In this document: positions 9,901 to 16,955 of the stretch, piece by piece
Layout: each line of letters opens with the position of its first letter
How positions within the stretch are numbered: the stretch's first letter is position 1
Notes under the pieces: generated by a model
What the model was told of the DNA's origin: nothing
The model's input: the letters and a program-made list of their open reading frames with translations, nothing else
The model's database searches: none
Translations under genes and position numbers: made by a program
Source of the DNA: Candidatus Eisenbacteria bacterium RBG_16_71_46
GTDB taxonomy: Bacteria > Eisenbacteria > RBG-16-71-46
Length of the DNA stretch: 42,684 bases
Reading direction: 5' to 3'
Assembly (NCBI GenBank): GCA_001780165.1
Contig: MFFQ01000122.1
Location: forward strand, 1-42,684

Positions 9901-9998
9901 CGGACGCCAAGCGCGCGCTGTTGGCGGATTCCGAGACGCGCTCGCCGTTCTACTGGGCGCCGTTCATCCTGGTGGGCGAAGCCGGCCCGCTACGCTAG
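6996..9998 (+). CDS. Exported TPR-CHAT protein (caspase-like)
   Basis: A 1000-residue protein with a Sec signal peptide (MRLGPAGLAPALIAVAVALA ... VRAQS). It continues with at least ten tetratricopeptide repeats over about residues 130-620 (for example ALGSTHYLLGRYSDAYDYFQQA) and ends in a CHAT (caspase-HetF-associated) peptidase domain at about 700-1000. The probable catalytic dyad is intact: His859 in IATHGE and Cys906 in SACETGLG, followed by the conserved GVLGLTRAFMAAGA and PFYWAPFILVG end. The start ATG at 6996 has AGGAAGG upstream; the longer upstream frame is Arg-rich and precedes the signal, so I reject it. TPR-CHAT proteins are known as separase/caspase-like proteases, including gasdermin-cleaving and Craspase members, but those are cytoplasmic; this one should act outside the inner membrane. 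No obvious substrate gene is adjacent. The stop codon is the TAG of the palindromic repeat that follows. Confidence 0.9.
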   Translation: MRLGPAGLAPALIAVAVALAPAGPVRAQSYARFAGADSALAPALRAAGAGFEGAWNDLLVSELRARLARADSAARLLDLARGIAAAEPGALGSRIAADALALRDGWSPLQRRVRIRAAATESLAALARGRRDFDRTDSLFHAALADYRRLGERRREAWVLGSLGVNAFIAGRYPRAESLYREALTARLAIGDEAMIGNTLNALGSTHYLLGRYSDAYDYFQQARAVRERTGEGAALGATLNYLGLAAEALGRPDSARVWFARALELTVTGGDSVRTAEVLVNTARLLGSQDRVGQALPLYERALGIARAAGDVRTQAVVQQNVAELLRGQGRHSEAVARLEDAASLRLRLRDMRGLIFTSIGLGRAWLGLSDPQRARPPLERALGLADSLGDRTMKARALNNLALVARQEGDATGAQHAAEQSLAAADSASDSLAVHEALVTLGELAHDRGDLTAADAWFARAAATSSGLGAGGGAIGQASLAEVQALDEINLGVVRRERGQGDAAAEHFRRALAVAEAGHNDDIVWPALLGLGDVAEHGEDPVAALAWYRRAAAMIDTLRARQGEEGASITLFSRRLFAYEALIALLGRLDPQYPDSGFAAEAFAWSERARARAFLDLVAASGRETVPPRPLTLIQAQGLLGERDALIEYSLGDSSSSMWVVTRGAWRRFTLPPRPGLKTRAELLRRGLADPRRAEARGTRAAAHALYQALIEPAAPMLRRVDHLIVAPDGVLALIPFEALLAEEPAEGRPPKRGAYLLERYQISYAPSATALAAHRIGGDGRGVMAVGNPAFASASDSAVAGPLLPPLPATATELESLERLAGSRPLSVLAGAEATRARVLADPALGTAGVIHIATHGEANETEPARSGLWLAAAAGGGGPGFLSVGDILGLDLHAGLVTLSACETGLGRLERGEGVLGLTRAFMAAGAQSVVVSLWKVNDRSTARLMERFYRGLLPGRDSRARALADAKRALLADSETRSPFYWAPFILVGEAGPLR

Positions 9999-10118
9999 CT
10001 CCGTCCGCAAACGCCCGCGGGCTGCGTTGCGCGGTCGGCTCCTCACTCCAACGTGGCCGGGCGGCCACGATTCCGTTCGTCGCGCGACCGCGACGCCTTG
10101 CCCGCGGGCGTTTGCTAG
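9995..10118 (+). repeat. Palindromic repeat, copy 2, between convergent genes
   Basis: A full-length imperfect palindrome of about 120 bp filling the whole space between two convergent stop codons. The ends are a perfect 13-base inverted pair (AAACGCCCGCGGG / CCCGCGGGCGTTT) flanked by CTAG at each side. Those CTAGs supply the TAG stop of the TPR-CHAT gene on the left and of the small exported protein on the right. The inner part keeps the family core TTGCGCGGTCGGCTCCT and CGACGCCTTGCCC. The central hairpin is shorter than in copies 4 and 5. A folded transcript from either strand would be a long stem, so it could act as a bidirectional terminator or 3'-end stabiliser; there is no T-run. Confidence 0.85.
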
Positions 10119-10540
10119 CGCCGCCCGCGCGGCTTCTCTTGCGCGGGCTCGCGCCGCCTCTCCACCGCCGCCGCCGTGGCGCGCTCGGAATGGCGCCAGA
10201 ACTTCTCCGGTACGTTGATAATGGCCCGGGGGACGTACTTCACCTCCACCACCGTGAACGGCCCGCGGAAGCCGCGACCGCGATACCAGAAGCCGTCGCG
10301 ATGGATGTACCAGAACACGCCGTAGCGGAAGAGATCGAAATCGCGCTCGCCGCGGTCGGCGACGCGGACCGTGGTGTTCGGCACCGGGGCCAGGTGTGGC
10401 TCCTCGCGGTCCGTGATCACGGGGGGCGGCGGCGCCCGGCGGATATCCACGATCCGTGCGCGCGAATCTCCCTCGTCGGCCCAGGCCGGCGCGGCGAGCG
10501 CGATGGCGAGCACGATCCAGCAGGGGATGAACCGTCGCAT
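10115..10540 (-). CDS. Small exported protein, unknown function
   Basis: A 141-residue protein with a clear signal peptide (MRRFIPCWIVLAIALAAPAWA) and a mature region containing an aromatic motif, FRYGVFWYIHRDGFWYRG, followed by GPFTVV and VPEKFWRH. Short secreted proteins with this WYR...GPF pattern occur as hypothetical proteins in high-GC environmental genomes; I know no assigned role. The tail is Arg/Glu-rich and charged. The start ATG at 10540 has GGAGG five bases upstream and sits directly before the signal peptide. It converges on the TPR-CHAT gene, with the palindromic repeat as the only spacer, and its TAG stop lies in the repeat's terminal CTAG. Confidence 0.75.
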   Translation of the reverse strand: MRRFIPCWIVLAIALAAPAWADEGDSRARIVDIRRAPPPPVITDREEPHLAPVPNTTVRVADRGERDFDLFRYGVFWYIHRDGFWYRGRGFRGPFTVVEVKYVPRAIINVPEKFWRHSERATAAAVERRREPAQEKPRGRR

Positions 10541-11134
10541 GAGTGCCTCCTTTTTCGCAGCCGCAGGGCGGTGCGCCGGCTCGGGCGCGCCGCGCGGCAC
10601 CGCAGTCCCCCGCGCGCAGCCCGGCCTCGTCGCGGTTGACGCAGAGGCCGTGCCACGGCGGCCATCTCCAGGCCCGGTCGCCCAAAGCCCAAGCCCTCAA
10701 CGGACTCCGCCATTGCATTCCGCACGGGAGGGAGGCCTTGGGACCGGTTCCCGCCCGGTTCTGTGGCTGCTGGACCACGGAGTGGGTCAAACGCCCGCAG
10801 CCCTTCCGCCCGGTGCCGGCGGGTCCCGGCGGCCCCAGGGGTGGCGCACCGCGGCCCGACCGGAAGGTGGCGGGGAGCGGGCCCGAGCGGGAGACCGCGG
10901 GGCGAGGCGGCCCCGGGGGGCTCCGCTGCGGCGATCGGGAGGCGGCGGGATGAGGCGGGCGCCGAGGGGGGGCGCCGCCCCCTCCCCGCGCTCGTGGAGC
11001 GAAAGCCGGGCGCTGGTCGCCCGGCGCCCCCCGGGCGCGTGCCGGATCTTGCGCCGCCCGCGATCGGTGCCTAACCTACCGGTCCCTTCGGCCCGCTTTC
11101 GCATCCACAAGCCGCTTCTCCAAGGAGCCCTTCC
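10541..11134. other. Gene-free 0.6 kb stretch with one hairpin and a weak promoter
   Basis: This lies between the divergent small exported protein and amidohydrolase genes. Open frames here are low-complexity and show no family pattern. A seven-base-pair hairpin (GAGGGGG, loop GGCGCCG, CCCCCTC) lies at about 10963-10983. A candidate sigma-70-like promoter for the amidohydrolase genes lies at 11049-11077, and the ribosome binding site AAGGAG is at 11121-11126. I see no tRNA or other RNA gene. Confidence 0.5.
11049..11077 (+). promoter_or_regulatory. Weak sigma-70-like promoter before the amidohydrolase pair
   Basis: TTGCGC and TAACCT are separated by 17 bases, ending 57 bases before the ATG. 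Each hexamer matches consensus at only three of six positions, so the support is the spacing, the location and the local drop in GC. Confidence 0.28.
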
Positions 11135-14100
11135 ATGTCGACGCCCCCCCGGCCGCAGCCGGTCGCCCGCCCCGCCGAGTGCCCGGTCCGCGCGCTGGCG
11201 CGGCTGGGCGCGGTGCTGTCCCTGCTGCTGCTCCCAGCGCCCGCGCGGGCCGCCACCCCGCGCGTCCACGCCATCGTCGGCGCGCGCATCGTGGTCGCGC
11301 CGGGACAGGTGATCCCGAGCGGCACTATCGTGATGCGCGACGGCATCATCGTCGCGGTCGGCGCCGGCGTGCAGGTGCCCGCCGATGCGCGCATCTGGGA
11401 AGGCGACAGCCTCACCGTCTACCCGGGGCTGATCGACGCCTTCGTCACCCCCGCCGAGCCCAAGCGCCCGCCAGCGGCCGGCGCCGGCGGACCGCCGGGG
11501 CGCCGGCCGCAGACTCTCGAGCCGCTCGGGCCGCCTCGCGGGGCCGCCAGCGCTCTGTCGAGTGTCACGCCCGAGGCCCGCGTGGTCGAGACGCTGCCGC
11601 TGCCGCAGGCCCAACTCGACGCGCTGCGCGGCGCGGGCTTCGCCGCGGCGCAGGTGGCACCCGGCGGCGGCATCGTGCGCGGCCAGAGCGCGGTGGTGGG
11701 GCTCGGCGACGGTACCCCCAACGACAACCTGTTGCGCGCCGACGCGGCGCAGGTGATCTCGCTCGAGACCGCGCGCGGCGGCTACCCCGGCTCGCTGATG
11801 GGGGCGATCGCGGTGATCCGCCAGGCGTTCCTGGACGCTACCTGGTACCGCGCCGCGCGCCTCGCCTACGAGCGCTCGCCGGTCGGCACCGAGCGGCCCG
11901 AGCTGAACGTCTCGTGGCAGGCGCTGCAGCCGGTGATCGCCGGACGCCAGACGGCGTTGTTCCTGGCCGACGAGATGCTCGAGGTGCTGCGCGCGGCGGC
12001 GATCGCGCGCGAGGCGGGCGTCGGCGCGCAGGTGGTGGGCGCCGGCGACGAGTACAAGCGGGTGAAGGAGATCGCGGCGACGCGCGTGCCGCTGGTGGTG
12101 CCGGTGGACTTCCCCGACCCGCCCGACTTGCGCGACGCCGCCGACGCGATCGAGGTGGACACCGATCGACTGCGCCACTGGAACGAGGCGCCCGGCAATC
12201 CCGCGGCGCTGGCGCGCGCCGGGATCACCTTCGCGCTGACCGCGAACGGCCTCGAGGACGTGGGGGACTTCCGTGCGCGCGTCGCCCGGGCGATCGCGCG
12301 GGGCCTGCGCGCGGACGCCGCCCTCGCGGCGGTGACCACCACGCCGGCCGAGATGCTCGGCGTCTCGAACCGCCTGGGCACGCTGGCGCGGGGCAAGATC
12401 GCCAACCTCACGGTGACCCGCGGCGAGCTGTTCTCGGACTCCGGCAAGGTGCGCGAGGTGTGGGTGGACGGCAACCGCTACGAGGTGAGCCGGGACGAGC
12501 GCGGCGCCAAAGGCACCTGGAGCATCGGCTGGGACCACGCCCGACACACGTTGCTGGTCGCGGCCGAGAAGGACACCACGGTGAAGCTCGTGGTCGGCGG
12601 CGACACGCTGAGCGCCACCGGGGTGCGCCTCGACGGGCGGCGCGCGCGGTTCACCATCACCCGCGGCGCCGAGCCCCCCGAGATCTTCGATCTGCGTGGC
12701 GAGAACGACGTCCTGCGTGGCACGCTGAGCGTTCCCGGCGTCGGCGCCCACGAGGTTCGCGGCGCTCGGCTGCCCGATGCCGAGCCCGAGGGCGGCAAGG
12801 GCGGGGACAGCCGGCCGGGCACTCGCGCGCCGCACGCCGCGGAATCCTCGACGCCGCTCGAGACGCCCGTGGTGATGGGGAACTCCGAAGCCTGGCGCAT
12901 GCCGGTCCCGAAGCAGCCCGCGGCGGTGCTGGTGCGCAACGCCACGCTGTGGACCGCCGGACCGCGGGGCACGCTGCGCGGGACCGACCTGCTGGTGCGC
13001 GGCGGGAGGATCGCGGCGATCGGTCCGCGGCTGCAAGCCCCGGCCCACGCGGTGGTGATCGACGCCACCGGCAAGCACGTCGCCCCCGGCATCGTCGACG
13101 AGCACAGCCACTCCGCGATCCTCGGCAACGTCAACGAATGCACCCACAGCGTCACCTGCGAGGTGCGGATCCAGGACGTCGTGAACTCGGAGAGCATCAA
13201 CATCTACCGCCAACTCGCGGGCGGCACGACGATCATGCATCTGCTCCACGGCTCGTGTAACGCGATCGGCGGGCAGTGCGCGGTGATCAAGAACAAGTGG
13301 GGCGAGCCGCCCGACCGGCTGCTGTTCGCGGCCGCCCCGCCGACGGTGAAGTTCGCGCTCGGCGAGAACCCCAAGCAGTCGAATTGGGGCGCCGAGGCGT
13401 CCGACCGCTACCCGCAGAGCCGGGCCGGAGTGGAGGAGGTCATCCGCGACGCGTTCACCCGTGCGCGCGACGACCAGGCGCAGTGGGCCGAGTTCCGCGC
13501 GCACCGGCGCCCCCTGCCGCCACGGCGCGATCTCCAGCTCGAGGCGCTGTCCGAGATCCTCGCCGGCAAACGCATCGTGCACTGTCATTCCTACCGCCAG
13601 GACGAAATCCTCACGCTGATGCGGCTCGCCGAAGCCTACGGCATCCGGATCGGGACCTTCACCCACGTGCTCGAGGGCTACAAGGTCGCCGACGAGATGG
13701 CGAGCCACGGGGCGATCGGGAGCGCGTTCAGCGACTGGTGGGCCTACAAGTTCGAGGTCATCGACGCGATTCCCTACAACGGCTATCTCATGTGGGACCG
13801 CGGGGTGACCGTCTGCTACAACTCCGACAGCAACGACCTGGCGAGGCGGCTCAACACCGAGGCGGCCAAGGCGATCAAGTACGGCGGGGTGCCCCCCGAG
13901 GAGGCGATCAAGTTCGTGACCATCAACCCCGCGATCTCGCTCGGGATCGAGCGCCGCGTGGGCTCACTGGAGGTGGGCAAGGACGCGGACTTCTCGATCT
14001 GGAGCGGCAGCCCGCTGTCGCCCTACTCGCGCTGCGAGCAGACCTGGATCGAGGGCCGCAAGTACTTCGACCGCGCCGAGGACCTCGCCGGCCGAGCGGC

Positions 14101-14317
14101 GCTCGCGGCCGAGCGTGATTCGCTGGTCGCGCGCGCGAAGTCCGCCCGCGAGCAGGAGAAGGGCAAGGGCAAAGACGGCGGCGGCGGGAAGTGGCCCCCG
14201 CGCTACCTCGATGAGACCGACCTGAGCGGTAACGCCTGCGGGCACGAGGCGCGGCTGCTGCCGTTCGTCTCCGAAGCCGAGCGGCGCGCGCTCCAGCGCG
14301 GGGAGGCGGGACGATGA
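11135..14317 (+). CDS. Exported double-module amidohydrolase-like protein
   Basis: A 1060-residue protein with a signal peptide (RLGAVLSLLLLPAPARA) and two amidohydrolase-superfamily modules. Module 1 (about 40-450) has the strand pattern around IVMRDGIIVAVGAG and TTTPAEMLGV...LARGKIANLTV. However, the metal-binding HxH expected after PGLID is replaced by AFVTP, so it is probably inactive. Module 2 (about 600-1010) has metal ligands in place: His657 and His659 (DEHSHSA), His816/His818 (VHCHSY), His844 (THVLEG) and Asp898 (NSDSND). This resembles imidazolonepropionase or dipeptidase-like hydrolases. The linker (about 530-600) is Gly/Pro-rich. AAGGAG stands seven bases before the ATG. The next gene overlaps it by ATGA. 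Such pairs of secreted amidohydrolases are common in scavenging bacteria; the substrate cannot be read from the sequence. Confidence 0.88.
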   Translation: MSTPPRPQPVARPAECPVRALARLGAVLSLLLLPAPARAATPRVHAIVGARIVVAPGQVIPSGTIVMRDGIIVAVGAGVQVPADARIWEGDSLTVYPGLIDAFVTPAEPKRPPAAGAGGPPGRRPQTLEPLGPPRGAASALSSVTPEARVVETLPLPQAQLDALRGAGFAAAQVAPGGGIVRGQSAVVGLGDGTPNDNLLRADAAQVISLETARGGYPGSLMGAIAVIRQAFLDATWYRAARLAYERSPVGTERPELNVSWQALQPVIAGRQTALFLADEMLEVLRAAAIAREAGVGAQVVGAGDEYKRVKEIAATRVPLVVPVDFPDPPDLRDAADAIEVDTDRLRHWNEAPGNPAALARAGITFALTANGLEDVGDFRARVARAIARGLRADAALAAVTTTPAEMLGVSNRLGTLARGKIANLTVTRGELFSDSGKVREVWVDGNRYEVSRDERGAKGTWSIGWDHARHTLLVAAEKDTTVKLVVGGDTLSATGVRLDGRRARFTITRGAEPPEIFDLRGENDVLRGTLSVPGVGAHEVRGARLPDAEPEGGKGGDSRPGTRAPHAAESSTPLETPVVMGNSEAWRMPVPKQPAAVLVRNATLWTAGPRGTLRGTDLLVRGGRIAAIGPRLQAPAHAVVIDATGKHVAPGIVDEHSHSAILGNVNECTHSVTCEVRIQDVVNSESINIYRQLAGGTTIMHLLHGSCNAIGGQCAVIKNKWGEPPDRLLFAAAPPTVKFALGENPKQSNWGAEASDRYPQSRAGVEEVIRDAFTRARDDQAQWAEFRAHRRPLPPRRDLQLEALSEILAGKRIVHCHSYRQDEILTLMRLAEAYGIRIGTFTHVLEGYKVADEMASHGAIGSAFSDWWAYKFEVIDAIPYNGYLMWDRGVTVCYNSDSNDLARRLNTEAAKAIKYGGVPPEEAIKFVTINPAISLGIERRVGSLEVGKDADFSIWSGSPLSPYSRCEQTWIEGRKYFDRAEDLAGRAALAAERDSLVARAKSAREQEKGKGKDGGGGKWPPRYLDETDLSGNACGHEARLLPFVSEAERRALQRGEAGR

Positions 14318-15630
14318 TCCTGGCACTCCGGACCTGCGTCGCACTCGCGGCCCTGCTGTTCGTCCCCGGCGTCGCGGGGGCGGCGGCCATCGCCCTCACC
14401 GGCGCCACCGTCCACACCGTCAGCGGTCCCACGCTCGAGAATGCCACGGTCGTCATGGAGAACGGCCGGATCACCGCAGTCGGGCGCGACCTGGCGATTC
14501 CCGCCGGCGCCGAGATCGTGCGCTGCATGGGCAAGCACGTCTTCCCCGGATTCGTCTCGCCCTACACCATGCTCGGGCTCACCGAGATTGCGAGCGTGCG
14601 CGGCACGAACGACTACCAGGAGACCGGGAGCACCAACCCCGATATCCGCGCCGAGGTGCAGATCAATCCCGACAGCGACCTGCTCCCGGTGGCGCGGGTG
14701 AACGGCATCACCAGCGCGCTGGTGGCGCCGCGCGGCGGCGCGCTCTCGGGCACCTCGGCGCTCATCCACCTCGACGGCTGGACCTGGGAGGACATGACCG
14801 TGTCGGCACCGGTCGGGCTCCACGTCCAGTGGCCCAACATGACCCCGGTGCACGCCTGGTGGCAGAGGAAGTCGGACGAGGAGCAGAAGAAGGATCGCGA
14901 CCAGGCGATCGCCAACCTACGCAAGGCGTTCGACGACGCGCGCGCCTACTGGAAGGCGCGCGACGCCGAGGGTCAGGCCGGCATCCCGCGCCACGACCGC
15001 GACGTCAAGTGGGACGCCATGCGCAAGGCCCTGCGCGGGGAGATCCCGGTGATGATCACCGCTCCCGCGCTCAACCAGATCGAGGCCGCGCTGGCGTTCG
15101 CGGAGGAGGAAAAGCTGCCGCGGGTAGTGCTGGTCAACGCCAACGACGCCTGGCGGGTGGCGGACGAGCTCAAGCGGCGCGGCATCGCGGTGATCACCAG
15201 CGGCGTCCTCGGCCCGCCGGCGCGGGACGACGAGCCCTACGATCAGACCTTCAGCGTCCCCCACCGGCTCTACCAGGCCGGCGTGACCTTCTGCATCTCG
15301 GACGGCGGCGGCGTGGACGACGCGATGAACGCGCGCAATCTGCCCTACAACGCCGCCATGGCCGCCGCGTTCGGGCTGCCGCGCGACGAGGCGCTCAAGG
15401 CGGTGACGCTCTCCCCCGCGCGCATCCTCGGCGTGGGCGACCGGCTGGGCTCGATCGAGCCCGGGAAGATCGCGGATCTGGTGGTGGCCGACGGCGACCC
15501 GCTCGAGATCGCGACCCACGTCGAGCGCGTCTACATCGCGGGCCGCGCGATCCCGCTGGAGAACCGCCAGAGCCGCCTGTTCGAGAAGTACGATGATCGT
15601 CCCCGCGGACCGAAGGCGCGAAAACGCTAG
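14314..15630 (+). CDS. Exported amidohydrolase-like protein lacking metal ligands
   Basis: A 438-residue protein with a signal peptide (about residues 1-24) and one amidohydrolase-superfamily module. The start (GATVHTVSGPTLENATVVME), the composite beta domain (VFPGFVSPYTMLGL) and the C-terminal signature (LSPARILGVGDRLGSIEPGKIADLVV) are recognisable. The HxH after FPGF is replaced by SPYT, and I do not find a replacement set of zinc ligands, so it is likely non-catalytic or a partner of the preceding protein. Its ATG overlaps the preceding TGA (ATGA), which supports a coupled operon and possibly a heteromeric complex. It ends in a Lys/Arg-rich tail. Confidence 0.85.
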   Translation: MILALRTCVALAALLFVPGVAGAAAIALTGATVHTVSGPTLENATVVMENGRITAVGRDLAIPAGAEIVRCMGKHVFPGFVSPYTMLGLTEIASVRGTNDYQETGSTNPDIRAEVQINPDSDLLPVARVNGITSALVAPRGGALSGTSALIHLDGWTWEDMTVSAPVGLHVQWPNMTPVHAWWQRKSDEEQKKDRDQAIANLRKAFDDARAYWKARDAEGQAGIPRHDRDVKWDAMRKALRGEIPVMITAPALNQIEAALAFAEEEKLPRVVLVNANDAWRVADELKRRGIAVITSGVLGPPARDDEPYDQTFSVPHRLYQAGVTFCISDGGGVDDAMNARNLPYNAAMAAAFGLPRDEALKAVTLSPARILGVGDRLGSIEPGKIADLVVADGDPLEIATHVERVYIAGRAIPLENRQSRLFEKYDDRPRGPKARKR

Positions 15631-15674
15631 CCCAAGCGGCGAATCGGGCACGCGGGACCGGACGGGGGGCTTGC

Positions 15675-15731
15675 GTGAGCACCCATTTCGTCACCGGCGC
15701 CACGGGCTACGGATGCGCCTGCTCGGCATGA
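15675..15731 (+). pseudogene. Possible remnant of an NAD-dependent epimerase start
   Basis: A GTG-initiated run of 18 codons reads VSTHFVTGATGYGCACSA before a stop. The first 12 residues look like the N-terminal strand and Gly-rich NAD loop of SDR epimerases (typically HFVTGATGYVG). The frame then loses the pattern. It lies between the amidohydrolase pair and the AIR-synthase-like gene. It could be the stub of a deleted gene or a chance translation. Confidence 0.25.
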
Positions 15732-15747
15732 CGCCGCCGGCCGCCGC

Positions 15748-16800
15748 GTGAGGCCCCCGCGCGGCAAGCTGTCCCCGGAGGCGCTCGCCCGGCTCGTGGC
15801 ACCCCATCTCGGCGCCGCGCGCTCGGAGGTGCTGGTGGGTCCGCGCGCCGGCGTGGACTGCGCGATCGTGCGCGTGGGCGAAGGGCGGGTGATGGCGGTG
15901 ACCACGGATCCGCTCTCGATCGTCCCCGCATTGGGCCTCGCCGATTCCGCCCGGCTCGCCTGCCATCTCGTGGCCTCGGACCTGTGGACCACCGGCATCG
16001 CGCCCGCTTACGCCGCGGTGAGCCTCCAGCTGCCGCTGGGGCTCGACGACGCCGATCTCGGCGCGTTCGCCGCGGCGATGGGGGCCGCGTGGGATGCCCT
16101 CGGCGTGGCCGTCGTCACCGGGCACACCGGGCGCTACGACGGCTGCGAGGGCACGATCGTCGGCGCCGCGACGCTCTTCGGTTTCGGCGACGAGCATCGC
16201 TACGTGGGACCGGCGTTCGTCGCCGCCGGCGACCGGGTGCTGATCACCAAGGGATGCGCGATCGAGACCACCGCGATCGCCGCCCGGCTCGTCCCCGAGC
16301 GCCTCGGCCGCACACTCGACGCCGCGGGAATGAAGCGCGCGCGCGGCATGCTCGCCGAGGTGAGCGTGGTCGCCGACTGCCGGGCCCTGCTCGCGGTGGG
16401 CGTGCGCGAGCAGGGCGTGACGGCGCTCCACGACGCCACCGAGGGCGGCGTGCTGGGTGGCCTGATCGAGCTGGCGCTCGCCGCGGGGCGCGTCCTCCGG
16501 GTGGAGCGTGCGCGGATTCCGCTCTCCGCGGAGGCGCACGCGGCGTGCGAGGCGTTCGGGGTCGATCCCTACCGGGCGCTCTCCGCGGGCACGCTCATCG
16601 CGACCGTGCGTCCGGGACGCGCCGGCGCGGCACTCGCGGCGCTGGCGGCGGCCGGCATCGCCGCCGCGGACGTGGGCGAGGTCGGTGGCACCGGTGGCGC
16701 GCTCGAGCTGGTCGAGCCCGGCGGCGAGGTGGTCACGCTGCGCGAGCCGCCGCCCGATCCCTACTGGGATGCCTATGCCCGCGCGGTGCGCGAAGGCTAG
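15748..16800 (+). CDS. AIR-synthase-related (HypE/ThiL-like) protein
   Basis: A 350-residue protein of the PurM/AIR-synthase superfamily with the N-terminal ATP-binding half (about 1-150; VTTDPLSIVPA, LVASDLWTTGIAP, VTGHTGRYDG) and the C-terminal half (about 165-330; HDATEGGVLGGLIELA, ALSAGTLIATV). The order and the DATEGG motif are closest to HypE, the hydrogenase maturation dehydratase. The protein ends in ...RAVREG and lacks the C-terminal Cys that HypE uses for thiocarbamate, and no other hyp gene is nearby, so I do not call it hypE. The start chosen is GTG at 15748, as no upstream in-frame alternative is better; a ribosome binding site is not evident. A seven-codon ATG frame ends on the same TGA overlap just upstream. 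Its TAG stop is the first base group of a palindromic repeat. Confidence 0.82.
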   Translation: MRPPRGKLSPEALARLVAPHLGAARSEVLVGPRAGVDCAIVRVGEGRVMAVTTDPLSIVPALGLADSARLACHLVASDLWTTGIAPAYAAVSLQLPLGLDDADLGAFAAAMGAAWDALGVAVVTGHTGRYDGCEGTIVGAATLFGFGDEHRYVGPAFVAAGDRVLITKGCAIETTAIAARLVPERLGRTLDAAGMKRARGMLAEVSVVADCRALLAVGVREQGVTALHDATEGGVLGGLIELALAAGRVLRVERARIPLSAEAHAACEAFGVDPYRALSAGTLIATVRPGRAGAALAALAAAGIAAADVGEVGGTGGALELVEPGGEVVTLREPPPDPYWDAYARAVREG

Positions 16801-16858
16801 ATTCTGTCCGAGAATGCCCGAGGCTCAAGTTGCGCGGTCGGCTCCTCGCTCGAACGTG
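16797..16858 (+). repeat. Palindromic repeat, copy 3, left half only
   Basis: From the CTAG stop of the AIR-synthase-like gene, the sequence follows the left arm of the repeat family (TCTGTCCGAGAATGCCCGAGG, then the TTGCGCGGTCGGCTCCTCGCTC core) and stops abruptly after CGAACGTG. In the other copies GGCC follows that point. Here the sequence instead enters the left end of an IS110-family element, so the repeat was the insertion target. The right half is absent. Confidence 0.85.
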
Positions 16859-16871
16859 TACCGATGAAGAC

Positions 16872-16954
16872 GGGTTGCCCTCTGACCGCGGTAAGGTCCG
16901 CGGCGGACCACGGGGTCATCCATGACGGACCCCCCAAGCAAGCGAGGGCAACCC
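16872..16954 (+). ncRNA. Structured left-end RNA of the IS110 remnant (candidate bridge-RNA-like)
   Basis: An 11-base-pair perfect stem (GGGTTGCCCTC at 16872-16882 with GAGGGCAACCC at 16944-16954) encloses two smaller hairpins: GGTCCG/CGGACC at 16895-16909 and GGGGTC/GACCCC at 16912-16933. The 3' strand of the outer stem contains the likely ribosome binding site GAGGG just before the transposase ATG, so the fold would also block translation. In IS110-type elements a structured RNA from the non-coding end guides target and donor recognition. This region is shorter than the described bridge RNA, so function as one is unproven. Confidence 0.45.
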
Positions 16955-16955
16955 A

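Noticed and set aside
10541-11134. tRNA or rRNA gene in the larger spacers
   Set aside because: I could not find a cloverleaf with a TTCGAAT-like arm or any rRNA-like stretch in these spacers.
10787-13708. 973-codon minus-strand frame opposite the amidohydrolase gene
   Set aside because: It is a shadow of a high-GC coding region; it shows no domain and runs through the intergenic region.
15748-16800. Calling the AIR-synthase-like gene hypE and inferring a hydrogenase
   Set aside because: The C-terminal Cys needed by HypE is missing and no other hydrogenase maturation gene is present.
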